Assembly: GCA_964513275.1 (NCBI GenBank)
Contig: CAZELN010000001.1
Coordinates: 1 to 63,668 of the forward strand
Reading direction: 5' to 3'
DNA: 63,668 bases
DNA from: UBA12478 sp964513275
GTDB taxonomy: Bacteria > Patescibacteriota > Patescibacteriia > UBA9934 > GWF2-40-263
In this document: in pieces, positions 56,675-63,668 of the stretch
Layout: each line of letters opens with the position of its first letter
Position numbering within the stretch: the first letter of the stretch is position 1
Translations under genes and position numbers: made by a program
The notes under the pieces: model-generated
The model's input: the letters and a program-made list of their open reading frames with translations, nothing else
Told to the model about the DNA's origin: nothing
The model's database searches: none

Positions 56675-58693
56675 ATGACACACCACCAAGAGTTTCTTCA
56701 AGACACAGAGCCTTCACAGGAACAGGCTCGCAGGTCGCGAACGCGGATCGTTCGAACACTTTTTTTGTTCTTTTTTGTTCTGCTTGCACTTTGGGTGGTG
56801 AGTTTCATTACGGCAAGCGTGTATGTTACGACCCAACTTTTTGAGGCCCGGGATTCCATGGTGGGGATCCGAGAGGCGGTAGGTCGTTTTTCATTTGGCG
56901 AGGCCAAGGAAGAGACGCAAGCAGCACAGGCATCACTTGACTCTGCTCGTTCTGTTCTTCCGTTTATTCGGTCCGCCTCTTGGCTCCCATTAGCAGGCAT
57001 CCATGTTGATACCTTTGCCGATGTGATAACGGCAAGCGAAGCGCTTCTTGAAGCGTTTGATCCAGTCATCGAGTTAGGGAGCGATCTCATGCGCCTTGCA
57101 GGACTCAGTGAGGAATATCTTCGCGAGGTGGAGGAAGGCGTTTCTCCAGAAGTGACATTTGATGACCTCTCGACAGAAACAAAACGGGCGGTATTGCAAC
57201 GGCTTTCTGCCAGTGCAGATGAATTAGATCTTTTTTTGGTCGAGCTCGCCATTTTGGAGGAGGAGATGTCGCTGCTTTCAGCGTCTGTCCAATTAGAACC
57301 TTTACTCGCGGTCCTTGATCCGCTGATGGAGGATTTGCAGGTTGCCCAAGAACCTCTTCAGTTGCTTTCTATTGTTGCACGATTGCTGCCTGGGTTTGCA
57401 GGTCTTGAAGAGTCTTCCTCGATTCTTTTGTTGTTCATGAACAGTAATGAGTTGCGTCCTGGCGGAGGATTTATCGGTTCCTATGGTGTGTTGGAAATGT
57501 CAGGAGGCGATATTGCCCACCTTGAAACAGCAGACGTGTATGCGCTTGATCGTGCAGTAGAAGACGCTATCACTCGTGAAGCTCCTGAGCCTCTGAGCCG
57601 GTACAACGCCACAACGCATTGGTTTTTTCGTGACAGCAACTGGTCTGCTGATTTCGCGGTTTCATCTGCGCAGGCGATTGAGCTATTTCTCGAGGAGGTT
57701 GGGTTTTTAGATGAAGGATTCGAGGTTCCTGCGACGAAGCAGGTAGATCATCTTATCGGTTTCACCCCAACATACGCCTCGGATCTGCTTGCCATTACAG
57801 GTCCTATCACTGTTGGCGGACAGACGTTTACCGCGGAGAATGTGGCTGACTTGCTTGAGTACCAGGTTCAGTATGGATATGCAGCCTCGGGCGTGCCGGA
57901 AGCCCAGCGCAAAGAAATTTTGGCAGACCTTGTGAACGAGGTGAAAACTCGGCTGTATGCACTTCCCAGCGCGAGTTGGTCTTCGGTTTTGGAAGTGACT
58001 TTACAGGCGCTTGCGCAAAAGCAGTTGCTTTTATTCAGCACCGATGAAGCGATTCAAAACATGTTGCAAGAGGTTGGATGGGCTGGCTCGGTTGATTCCA
58101 CAACGGTGGATACGCTCATGGTGGTGGATGCGAACCTTGCCAGTCTCAAGTCGGATCCGGTCGTTGCACGGGATGTGACCTATGAAATCTATCAAAATGC
58201 GTCTGAGCAGTGGATTGGTCGAGTGGCGATTCACTATAAACACAACGGAACCTTTGATTGGAAGACCACCCGCTATCGAACCTATACACGAGTGTACGTG
58301 CCGATGGGAACTGAATTTTTGAGTGTCGAAGGGAGTTGGCTGAATGACAAAACGCAGAATCCAACAAAAGCAAAGGGGTCGGTTGATATTGTGAATGAGC
58401 TCGGACTCACTTCATTTGGAACGTTTACCTCCGTGGAGCCTGGGGAAGAAAGTATCCTGACGTTTGAATTTGTCCTTGCTCAGGAGGTTGGAGAGGCGAT
58501 TGAATCAGATGACTACACACTCACCGTCTTAAAACAAGCCGGAGCGCAAAATAATGCGTTGACGCTCGACCTTGATTTTGGTAAGAATGTGACACACGCG
58601 ACTCCTGGAGAGGATTCAGATGAGTGGGGAGACGATGTGTATCGCTTGAACACGATTTTAGATCAAGACCTCGAGATTCACGTGGAGCTCTAG
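56675..58693 (+). CDS. DUF4012 family membrane protein
   Basis: A 672-residue protein with an N-terminal cytoplasmic tail, one membrane helix (TLFLFFFVLLALWVVSFITASV), a helical segment, and the DUF4012 domain around LLLFMNSNELRPGGGFIGSYGVLEM, followed by NATTHWFFRDSNWSADFAVSSAQAI and a C-terminal beta domain. The family is common in CPR and Actinobacteria polysaccharide loci; its activity is unknown. Strong Shine-Dalgarno GAGGAGG 4 bases before the ATG, and TATACT upstream. Context suggests a role in cell-surface polymer attachment. Confidence 0.88.
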   Translation: MTHHQEFLQDTEPSQEQARRSRTRIVRTLFLFFFVLLALWVVSFITASVYVTTQLFEARDSMVGIREAVGRFSFGEAKEETQAAQASLDSARSVLPFIRSASWLPLAGIHVDTFADVITASEALLEAFDPVIELGSDLMRLAGLSEEYLREVEEGVSPEVTFDDLSTETKRAVLQRLSASADELDLFLVELAILEEEMSLLSASVQLEPLLAVLDPLMEDLQVAQEPLQLLSIVARLLPGFAGLEESSSILLLFMNSNELRPGGGFIGSYGVLEMSGGDIAHLETADVYALDRAVEDAITREAPEPLSRYNATTHWFFRDSNWSADFAVSSAQAIELFLEEVGFLDEGFEVPATKQVDHLIGFTPTYASDLLAITGPITVGGQTFTAENVADLLEYQVQYGYAASGVPEAQRKEILADLVNEVKTRLYALPSASWSSVLEVTLQALAQKQLLLFSTDEAIQNMLQEVGWAGSVDSTTVDTLMVVDANLASLKSDPVVARDVTYEIYQNASEQWIGRVAIHYKHNGTFDWKTTRYRTYTRVYVPMGTEFLSVEGSWLNDKTQNPTKAKGSVDIVNELGLTSFGTFTSVEPGEESILTFEFVLAQEVGEAIESDDYTLTVLKQAGAQNNALTLDLDFGKNVTHATPGEDSDEWGDDVYRLNTILDQDLEIHVEL

Positions 58694-58695
58694 CT

Positions 58696-59700
58696 ATGTT
58701 TCAGAAAAAAATCGGTATTGACCTGGGAACGACCACCGTCCTCGTTTATGTCCCTAAACGAGGCATTATTATTCATGAGCCTTCCGTGGTCGCGGTCTCC
58801 TATACGGATAAGAAAGTTCTCGCGGTTGGAAAAGAGGCGAAGGACATGATTGGTCGCACCCCTGATTCGATTGTTGCACGCCGACCGCTCAAGGACGGTG
58901 TGATTGCGGACTATCGTACGACTGAGGCGATGCTCCGTTACTTTATTAATAAGGCTCTTGGTGGAGTTCGATTATTTCGACCCGAAGTCATGGTGGCTGT
59001 CCCTGGCGGAATCACGTCTACAGAACGTCGAGCGGTTATCGACGCAACGCTTGCCGCTGGTGCAAAGGCGGCCTATATCATCAAGGAGCCGATCGTGGCT
59101 GCGATCGGCGCGAACATTCCTATTGGATCACCATCCGGTCACATGATTATCGATATCGGCGGAGGCACGGCGGAAATGGCAGTTATTTCCCTTGGAGGAA
59201 TTGTTGCCTCTGAATCTGTCCGGATTGGTGGCGTGAAGTTCGATGCGGCTATTTCGGAATATATTCGTCGAAAATATGGTCTTGCTGTGGGAGAACGCAC
59301 AGCAGAAGACATAAAGATTCAGATTGGCGCGGCCATGTATCTTCCAGACAAGCTCGCGATGGAAGTAAAGGGACGAGACATGGTGACAGGCCTTCCAAAA
59401 ATTATTCAAGTGACAAGTGACGATGTTACCGCGGCGATCCAAGCCGAGCTTGAAGGCATTATCAACACGGTCAAGGAAGTGCTTCACAAGACCCCACCAG
59501 AACTTTCTGCGGACGTGATGGACAAGGGGATTGTGCTCTCAGGAGGATCGTCTCAGTTGCGCAATCTTGATATGCTTATTGCTGAGGCGACAGGGGTGCC
59601 GACGTTCCTTGCCGAGGATCCGCAACAGTGTGTGGCAAAGGGGACGGGGATTGCGCTTGAGAACCTCGAAGCCTACAAGAGATCGATTTTTACATCTTAA
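58696..59700 (+). CDS. mreB: Rod shape-determining protein MreB
   Basis: A 334-residue bacterial actin: KIGIDLGTTTVLVYVPKRG, EPSVVAVS, RPLKDGVIADYRTTEAMLRYFI, VAVPGGITSTERRAV, IIDIGGGTAEMAVISLGGIV, TGLPKIIQV and VLSGGSSQLRNLDMLIAEATG. MreB guides side-wall synthesis with RodA. The usual mreC/mreD neighbours are absent. It starts 2 bases after DUF4012. A long palindromic repeat follows. Confidence 0.96.
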   Translation: MFQKKIGIDLGTTTVLVYVPKRGIIIHEPSVVAVSYTDKKVLAVGKEAKDMIGRTPDSIVARRPLKDGVIADYRTTEAMLRYFINKALGGVRLFRPEVMVAVPGGITSTERRAVIDATLAAGAKAAYIIKEPIVAAIGANIPIGSPSGHMIIDIGGGTAEMAVISLGGIVASESVRIGGVKFDAAISEYIRRKYGLAVGERTAEDIKIQIGAAMYLPDKLAMEVKGRDMVTGLPKIIQVTSDDVTAAIQAELEGIINTVKEVLHKTPPELSADVMDKGIVLSGGSSQLRNLDMLIAEATGVPTFLAEDPQQCVAKGTGIALENLEAYKRSIFTS

Positions 59701-59710
59701 AGATCTTCTC

Positions 59711-59793
59711 GTCATTGCGAGGAGGGAGATGCTTATTGACCGACGAAGCAATCTTCAAGGATTGCTTCGGTCGCTACGCTCCCTCGCAATGAC
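59711..59793. repeat. Long GTCATTGCGAGG palindrome, copy 1
   Basis: GTCATTGCGAGGAGGGAG...GAAGCAATC / GATTGCTTCGG...CTCCCTCGCAATGAC: an inverted repeat of about 83 bp with a weak interior. It fills the mreB-glycosyltransferase spacer and could also act as a terminator. Confidence 0.85.
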
Positions 59794-59805
59794 GAGAGTT
59801 TGTTT

Positions 59806-60975
59806 ATGACAACCGACCTCAATCTCCTTACAACGAAAACTACCGGCCAAAATGTTTACGGCATTGATGCTTCCTCTGCCAATAAAGAGAAACGCACGGG
59901 AGTGGAGAATTACAGCCGGTCACTGATAGAAACCATGAAGACCCACCAGCTTGAAGGAGGCGAGTCGGTGGTTTTATATTCGAATACAAAATTAGATCAA
60001 GCACTGGGAACGCTTCCGCAAGGCTGGAGTTCAGTTATTTTGAACTGGCCGCTAGGCTCGGGATGGATGAGTCTGCGCGTGAGTTGGGAAATGTTACGTC
60101 GCAAACCCAACGTGCTGTTTGTTCCTGGTCAGGCCTTACCAATTGTGTGTCCACGAGCCGTTGTTACGACTGTTCATGACCTTGCGTTTTTGCGCCGACC
60201 AGATCTCTATGAGCCGGCGACTCGCAAACGACTCAAACGCGCAACCAAGCGGGCGGTAAAAAAAGCCGCACGGATCATCGTTCCGACACAGGCCACGAAA
60301 CAAGATCTCGTTGAGTTATTTCATGTTGATGCCGCGCGTATCGTTGTTATCGCAGAAGCGACGGATACAAATCTCTATCGTCGCTATACACAGGAAGAAG
60401 CTCGCTCCACGCTGCAGAAGCATCGTCTTGGGACGAATTTTTTCCTTGTCGTTGGGCGGTTGGAGAAAAAGAAAAATATCACAAATCTTATTCGAGCGTT
60501 TGAACTTTTTAAGAACCGTCGAGGTCTAGGCGATCCGTTTGAACTCGTCTTCGTTGGTGATCCTGGATATGGTTACGATGAAATGAAAAAGTATTTTGAT
60601 CTCTCGCCCCACAAGGCACAGATTCGACAACTTGGGTACATTCCCGATGAAGAAGTCGCACAGCTCATGAGTCAGGCCATCGCGTATCTCTTCCCAAGTT
60701 GGTACGAGGGATTTGGGATTCCAAACCTTGAAGCCATGGCGGCGGGAACATGTCTCATTTCGTCGGACATTCCAGCACACCGAGAGGTGGTAGGAGATGC
60801 GGGACTCTTGGTTCCCCCTGAGGAACCAGAGGCGTGGGCGCATGCACTGGAGAGAATCGTTAAAGATGGTACTCTTCGTACAGAGTTGGTCGCCAAGGGA
60901 ACCCAACGTGTTAAACAATTCTTCTGGCAGAAAACCGCCGAGCAAACCTGGGAAGTGTTAAGGAGTCTGGTATAA
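59806..60975 (+). CDS. Glycosyltransferase family 1/4 (GT-B)
   Basis: A 389-residue GT-B enzyme from MTTDLNLLTTKTTGQNVYGI. N-terminal acceptor domain (VENYSRSLIETM, LFVPGQALPIVCPRAVVTTVHDLAFLRRPDLY) and C-terminal nucleotide-sugar domain (FLVVGRLEKKKNITNLIRAF, LVFVGDPGYGY, LFPSWYEGFGIPNLEAMAAGTCLISSDIPAHREVVGDAGLLV). EGFGIPxLEAMAxG is the GT4 signature. Likely a mannosyl-type transferase; flanked by two palindromic repeats. Confidence 0.92.
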   Translation: MTTDLNLLTTKTTGQNVYGIDASSANKEKRTGVENYSRSLIETMKTHQLEGGESVVLYSNTKLDQALGTLPQGWSSVILNWPLGSGWMSLRVSWEMLRRKPNVLFVPGQALPIVCPRAVVTTVHDLAFLRRPDLYEPATRKRLKRATKRAVKKAARIIVPTQATKQDLVELFHVDAARIVVIAEATDTNLYRRYTQEEARSTLQKHRLGTNFFLVVGRLEKKKNITNLIRAFELFKNRRGLGDPFELVFVGDPGYGYDEMKKYFDLSPHKAQIRQLGYIPDEEVAQLMSQAIAYLFPSWYEGFGIPNLEAMAAGTCLISSDIPAHREVVGDAGLLVPPEEPEAWAHALERIVKDGTLRTELVAKGTQRVKQFFWQKTAEQTWEVLRSLV

Positions 60976-60987
60976 TCAAACCTGCCC

Positions 60988-61070
60988 GTCATTGCGAGGG
61001 AACGTAGTGACCGAAGCAATCCTTGAAGATTGCTTCGTCGGTCGACGACAGACTCCCTCCTCGCAATGAC
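60988..61070. repeat. Long GTCATTGCGAGG palindrome, copy 2
   Basis: GTCATTGCGAGGGAACG...GAAGCAATCCTTGAAGATTGCTTCG...CTCCCTCCTCGCAATGAC. Near-identical in ends and centre to copy 1, so the glycosyltransferase gene lies between two such repeats. TATAAT (60970-60975, overlapping the glycosyltransferase stop) stands just before it and may start the next transcript. Confidence 0.85.
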
Positions 61071-61080
61071 GAGAAATTAT

Positions 61081-61857
61081 ATGGATGAATTGAAAAAGGA
61101 GCTTGAACATCTTGGCATGACGGACAAAGAGTCGCGGGTGTACTTGGCGGCGCTTGAACTGGGACCTTCACCTGTGCAGGATCTTTCGCACAAGGCGAAG
61201 GTGAACCGTGCGACCACGTACGTCATGATCGAATCCTTGTCCGCGCGCGGACTCATGTCGACGTTCCAAAAAGGCAAGAAGCGATTTTACGCGGCAGAGA
61301 ACCCAGAGCGTTTGATGACCATTGTCGATCGTGAACAAAAAGTTTTGTCAGAAAAACAGGCAGAGCTCATGAAGGCTATGCCCCTGCTTGAGGCACTCTA
61401 CAATGCGGAGGGTGCGAAACCGCAGGTGAGATATTTGGAAGGCGCGGAAGGGGTGAAGACGGTGCGGGCGTTGTTTGAAAAATTGAGCGGAGATTTTATT
61501 GAGATTGCCCCGCTGGACGATGTACATGAAACAGGAGAACTCATGGGAAGTGAGCGTGAGGCACATCACGCCGTCCTACGACAACGAGGGACGAAGTATC
61601 GCGTGCTTGCGATTAGCAAGAATCAAGATCCAACCTGCCTTCCCGATATGGGCGAGGGAGCGTGGAAAATTCTGCCACCAGAGAAGTTTCCGATCCACGG
61701 AAGTATCGTCGTGCGGAAGGATTACGTCTTTTTGTTCTCGTATAAGTCGGGCATTCTCTCGGTTGTGCTGAGAAGCCAAGAGATTGCCGACGCGATCCGC
61801 GCGCTCTTCGAGCTTGCGTGGGAGGGAGTACAAGGCTATCCGTCAAAAGGGTGTTAA
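61081..61857 (+). CDS. TrmB-family transcriptional regulator
   Basis: A 258-residue protein from MDELKKELEHLGMTDKESRV. N-terminal TrmB winged helix (HLGMTDKESRVYLAALELGP, VNRATTYVMIESLSARGLMS), a coiled-coil stretch (about 75-110), and a C-terminal PLD-like effector domain (VRYLEGAEGVKTVRALFEKL; IHGSIVVRKDYVFLFSYKSG). TrmB proteins regulate sugar and central metabolism genes in archaea and some bacteria. The frame upstream of 61081 is the translated palindrome and not part of the gene. Confidence 0.88.
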   Translation: MDELKKELEHLGMTDKESRVYLAALELGPSPVQDLSHKAKVNRATTYVMIESLSARGLMSTFQKGKKRFYAAENPERLMTIVDREQKVLSEKQAELMKAMPLLEALYNAEGAKPQVRYLEGAEGVKTVRALFEKLSGDFIEIAPLDDVHETGELMGSEREAHHAVLRQRGTKYRVLAISKNQDPTCLPDMGEGAWKILPPEKFPIHGSIVVRKDYVFLFSYKSGILSVVLRSQEIADAIRALFELAWEGVQGYPSKGC

Positions 61858-61920
61858 ATAGAAGAAGGACCTTGTGGGCCCCGCGTAGGAAAGAAGTCGT
61901 GGTGGTGTTGACGTGTGAGG

Positions 61921-61943
61921 CGCGCCTGTGAGGGCGCGTTTTG
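61921..61943 (+). terminator. Terminator after the TrmB-type gene
   Basis: CGCGCC-TGTGAG-GGCGCG followed by TTTT. Confidence 0.6.
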
Positions 61944-61970
61944 ACTTGGAGACGAGAGAGTCGATGTCAG

Positions 61971-62120
61971 CTACCCACCGCCGGGGCAGTGATAGCTTGG
62001 GGTGAAGCGCCGAGGGTCGATGTCCACGTCGTGAACTCGTCCCATGGCGTATCGTTCTGCCCTGCGAGCTTCGAGCTCGTGAGCAGTTTCGATGGCTTCG
62101 AATCCCATGTTCTCGTTCAT
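61971..62120 (-). CDS. 49-residue GC-rich hypothetical protein
   Basis: Reads MNENMGFEAIETAHELEARR, then AERYAMGRVHDVDIDPRRFT and a short PSYHCPGGG tail. GGAG lies 6 bases before the ATG. A near-consensus promoter sits 70 bases upstream. Composition like the other orphans. A longer open frame exists upstream but contains the promoter. Function unknown. Confidence 0.55.
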   Translation of the reverse strand: MNENMGFEAIETAHELEARRAERYAMGRVHDVDIDPRRFTPSYHCPGGG

Positions 62121-62190
62121 CTCGTACTCCGTATCTTTGGCCGCATGACGGTCGTCCTCACATTCGCTCCCACCACAGAAGCGAGAGCGC

Positions 62191-62219
62191 AGACTACCAT
62201 CGCCATGGGCCAACGTCAA
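62191..62219 (-). promoter_or_regulatory. Promoter of the 49-residue gene
   Basis: On the minus strand TTGACG (62219-62214), 17-base spacer, TAGTCT (62196-62191). Confidence 0.55.
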
Positions 62220-62324
62220 GGCACTTGTGTTGTCGGAATCGAACAAAAAGCACGTAGTCCGACCTGACCCCAATGGTGGAAGGTGGGTTTTTTGAGAAGT
62301 GCACTTGTGCTACAATCCTTACGT

Positions 62325-62537
62325 ATGAGTCAGATAAAAATGCTAGAAAAGAAAGTTGAGACATTTGGCCGTGAAATAGTTCGTTTACGATCATTTATCA
62401 CGAGTCTTGCCGTTGAGGATCGTGAGGGATCTTATAAGGAAAGTTTTGTGCGGCGAATCAAGGCGGCAACAGGACGGAAAGCCGACCGGACCTTTAAAGA
62501 TCAAAAGTCGTTTCTTGCCGAGCTTGATCAAGTATGA
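62325..62537 (+). CDS. RelB-like antitoxin
   Basis: A 70-residue protein, MSQIKMLEKKVETFGREIVR, then LRSFITSLAVEDREGSYKES and RTFKDQKSFLAEL. Small helical protein whose stop overlaps the start of a RelE-type toxin (ATGA), the usual antitoxin-first order. TACAAT (62311-62316) gives a -10 box 9 bases before the ATG, so the mRNA is almost leaderless. DNA-binding and toxin-neutralising roles are inferred. Confidence 0.78.
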   Translation: MSQIKMLEKKVETFGREIVRLRSFITSLAVEDREGSYKESFVRRIKAATGRKADRTFKDQKSFLAELDQV

Positions 62538-62797
62538 TTCGGGTTCAGTATGATCGAGCGTTTCTGAAAGCGGTGAAAAAATTGCCGGTGAAGACACAAC
62601 AACGACTTGCAGAGACGATTGTGACTCTACAAGAAAATCCGTTTCATCCGACACTTCATACAAAGCGATTATCCGGATCACTTACTGGCACGTTGTCGTA
62701 CCGAGTTACTCGAGACTACAGAGTGACATTCCTCTTCCTGGATGAGTCGACCATTCAGTTGCTGGCTGTCGATCATCGAAAAGATATCTATCGATAA
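62534..62797 (+). CDS. RelE/ParE-superfamily toxin
   Basis: An 87-residue protein: MIRVQYDRAFLKAVKKLPVK, NPFHPTLHTKRLSGSLTGTL, then YRVTRDYRVTFLFLDESTIQ and DHRKDIYR. This is the YafQ/RelE-like mRNA interferase fold, with the basic and aromatic C-terminal residues (YRVTRDYR, HRKDIYR) of the active site. It would cleave mRNA on the ribosome when free of antitoxin. Confidence 0.88.
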   Translation: MIRVQYDRAFLKAVKKLPVKTQQRLAETIVTLQENPFHPTLHTKRLSGSLTGTLSYRVTRDYRVTFLFLDESTIQLLAVDHRKDIYR

Positions 62798-62807
62798 ATT
62801 TGCAACC

Positions 62808-62839
62808 AAAAAACCGACCTTCGATGGGGTCGATTTTTT
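62808..62839. terminator. Bidirectional terminator
   Basis: CGACC (62815-62819) and GGTCG (62828-62832) with A6 on the left and T6 on the right, so it can end the toxin transcript and any leftward transcript from the GC-rich region. Confidence 0.75.
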
Positions 62840-62840
62840 G

Positions 62841-63010
62841 TTCCTCTCTGGGAGAGAGTTTGGGCGGTTAAGCCCTCAAAAGGTACGAGGATTCTAGGGG
62901 AGACGCTTGAGGCGTCTAGATCTCGTACCGTTTGAGGGTTCGGCGATCAACTGTGTGTCGATCGCCGCCCGTTGCGTCTTTTCGTTTTGACGAGGGACAG
63001 ACGCTGTCGC
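62841..63010. ncRNA. Candidate structured RNA between the toxin gene and the GC-rich frame
   Basis: No gene fits this stretch. It can fold as a three-way junction. Outer stem GGGC (62862-62865) / GCCC (62967-62970). Hairpin A has CCCTCAAA/TTTGAGGG (62873-62880, 62931-62938) continued by GGTACGAG/CTCGTACC (62882-62889, 62922-62929) and capped by AGACGC/GCGTCT (62901-62906, 62912-62917). Hairpin B has GGCGATC/GATCGCC (62942-62948, 62960-62966). A CTCTC/GAGAG hairpin precedes it. Sixteen nearly uninterrupted pairs in hairpin A are unlikely by chance. On the minus strand it runs into the terminator at 62839-62808. Strand and expression are not settled. Confidence 0.5.
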
Positions 63011-63079
63011 CTCAACTCACGGCTTTCGCATTTGCCTCGAGCGTGTCGAGGGGGAGGGTTTGTGAGAACCCTGGGTTGG

Positions 63080-63668
63080 CTAGCGCTGGACGCGACGGAG
63101 CAGGTCGCTGATGGGCGGGTTCGCCATCAGCTCCTCGCGGACGCGGCGGGGACGGGGCGGGGTCGAGGGGGGGCGGCTGGGGGAGCCATTCCTCTCTTCC
63201 CACTGGCGCTGGCGTTCCTCGCGATCGCGCAGGTTCTGCTCGTGGCGCTTGGCGCCGCGGAGCAGCGTGACGTACCTGCGGAGGTCGAAGACCTCGCGGC
63301 TGCTCATCGGCTCGTCCTTGCGGATCCGCCGGCCGACGAGCTCGGTCTCGCTGAGCCACTTCGTCCGCAGGGTCATGTGGATGCGCTCCCAGTCCTCCCC
63401 GTTGAGGTTGTCCTAGTTGAGCATTCCCTCCACCTGCTTGGCCGTGACGCCGTCGGGGAGCTCCGCGACGAAGTGCGAGAGCCGCGAACCATCCGGGAGG
63501 ACGTCGTTGCCCTTGAGCTCGGCCTCGGACTCCTCGATGCCCCGGACGGCCTCCGTGAAGGAGTAGCCGCTGCGGATGCACTTCGGGCCGCGGACGAACC
63601 GCCACAGGTCGCTCGCCAGCGGCTGACGACCCAGCTCGCGCTGGATGTCCCACCGGCTCGGGACGCGA
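63080..63668 (-). pseudogene. GC-rich reading frame with one internal amber codon, running off the window
   Basis: From the window edge the minus strand reads RVPSRWDIQRELGRQPLASD, ..., LPDGVTAKQVEGMLN, then TAG (63415-63413), then in the same frame DNLNGEDWERIHMTLRTKWL to a second TAG at 63082-63080. The last 98 residues could also start at the ATG at 63376. Sense on both sides of the amber, with the same codon use, suggests one gene with a nonsense change, or read-through. The C-terminus is basic and Pro-rich. No family recognised. A 213-residue overlapping frame is an Arg/Pro/Gly shadow. Confidence 0.5.

Noticed and set aside
62214..62250. T-arm-like TTCGATTCC suggesting a tRNA
   Set aside because: No matching acceptor, D or anticodon arms around it; the stretch is the promoter region of the small minus-strand gene.
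63012..63653. 213-residue minus-strand frame
   Set aside because: Composition is almost only Arg, Pro, Gly and Ala; the neighbouring frame with one amber reads like a normal protein.
1..63668. Recoded UGA (as in Gracilibacteria/Absconditabacteria)
   Set aside because: TGA ends gyrB, queA, nth, prfA and other genes at family-typical lengths, so the standard code holds.

Overview
The window reads as a chromosomal segment of a Candidate Phyla Radiation (Patescibacteria) bacterium of moderate GC. This is inferred from gene content: compact, mostly same-strand gene runs; DUF4012 and DUF3048 envelope proteins; an archaeal-type UMP kinase; a MltG/RodA/MreB cell-wall set; and many small membrane proteins of unknown function. 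TAA, TAG and TGA all end recognisable genes, so the standard code applies. Ribosomal protein uL1 is present, which argues against the CPR lineages that lack it. No tRNA or rRNA gene was found. One assembly gap of 10 N lies at 396-405.

Layout. 1-5.2 kb: a partial GC-rich gene, a zinc-ribbon protein, rodA, an anchored protein, gyrB and a DUF4258/DUF2283 pair whose first gene is frameshifted. 5.2-8.7 kb: an IS630 element, then a non-coding tract built of repeated blocks and closed by a terminator, then a GC-rich gene for a divergent IS110-like protein. 8.7-11.6 kb: secE-nusG-rplK-rplA and dcd. 11.6-12.7 kb: an IS30 element. 12.7-21.2 kb: rplY, a DUF3048 protein, a J-domain protein, prmC, a sugar nucleotidyltransferase, prfA, rpmE, queA, rpsB and tsf. 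21.2-29.1 kb: gap-pgk-eno-gpmI (lower glycolysis), nth, a PAP2 phosphatase, a cytidylyltransferase-like protein with a SEC-C tail, and mltG. 29.1-31.1 kb: two GC-rich orphan genes with their own promoters and terminators. 31.1-41.6 kb: a UvrD/PcrA helicase, a small cluster with a retropepsin-like protease and a frameshifted gene, malic enzyme, the lexA-orf-orf-dinB SOS cluster, a HEPN/MNT pair and metK. 41.6-53.3 kb: a cyclophilin lipoprotein, a RecB-like nuclease, a C39-like peptidase, xseAB, a holin-like protein, UMP kinase, rplJL behind an L10-type leader, a PP2C-like membrane protein with a predicted propeller, a wHTH regulator and a short TsaB. 53.3-61.9 kb: an envelope/glycosylation run (CmpX-like channel, three glycosyltransferases, DUF4012, mreB) and a TrmB-type regulator. 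61.9-63.7 kb: a 49-codon GC-rich gene, a RelBE-type toxin-antitoxin pair, a highly structured intergenic region, and a GC-rich reading frame with an internal amber codon that runs off the end.

Two layers sit on this ordinary core. First, several islands of visibly higher GC (0 kb, 7.1-8.7, 29.6-30.5, 30.8-31.1, 62.0 and 63.1-63.7 kb) carry genes I cannot assign, usually with near-consensus sigma-70 promoters (17-bp spacer) and strong terminators, and next to structured non-coding DNA. The 6.4-8.7 kb locus is the most interesting: two tandem copies of a five-block module, with conserved blocks separated by variable segments of nearly constant length, directly upstream of an IS110-like protein. 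IS110 elements are known to encode a bridge RNA beside the recombinase. Second, short palindromic repeats are scattered between genes and also inside coding frames (queA twice, gpmI, and two adjacent genes at 44 kb), where they are translated, much like Rickettsia palindromic elements.
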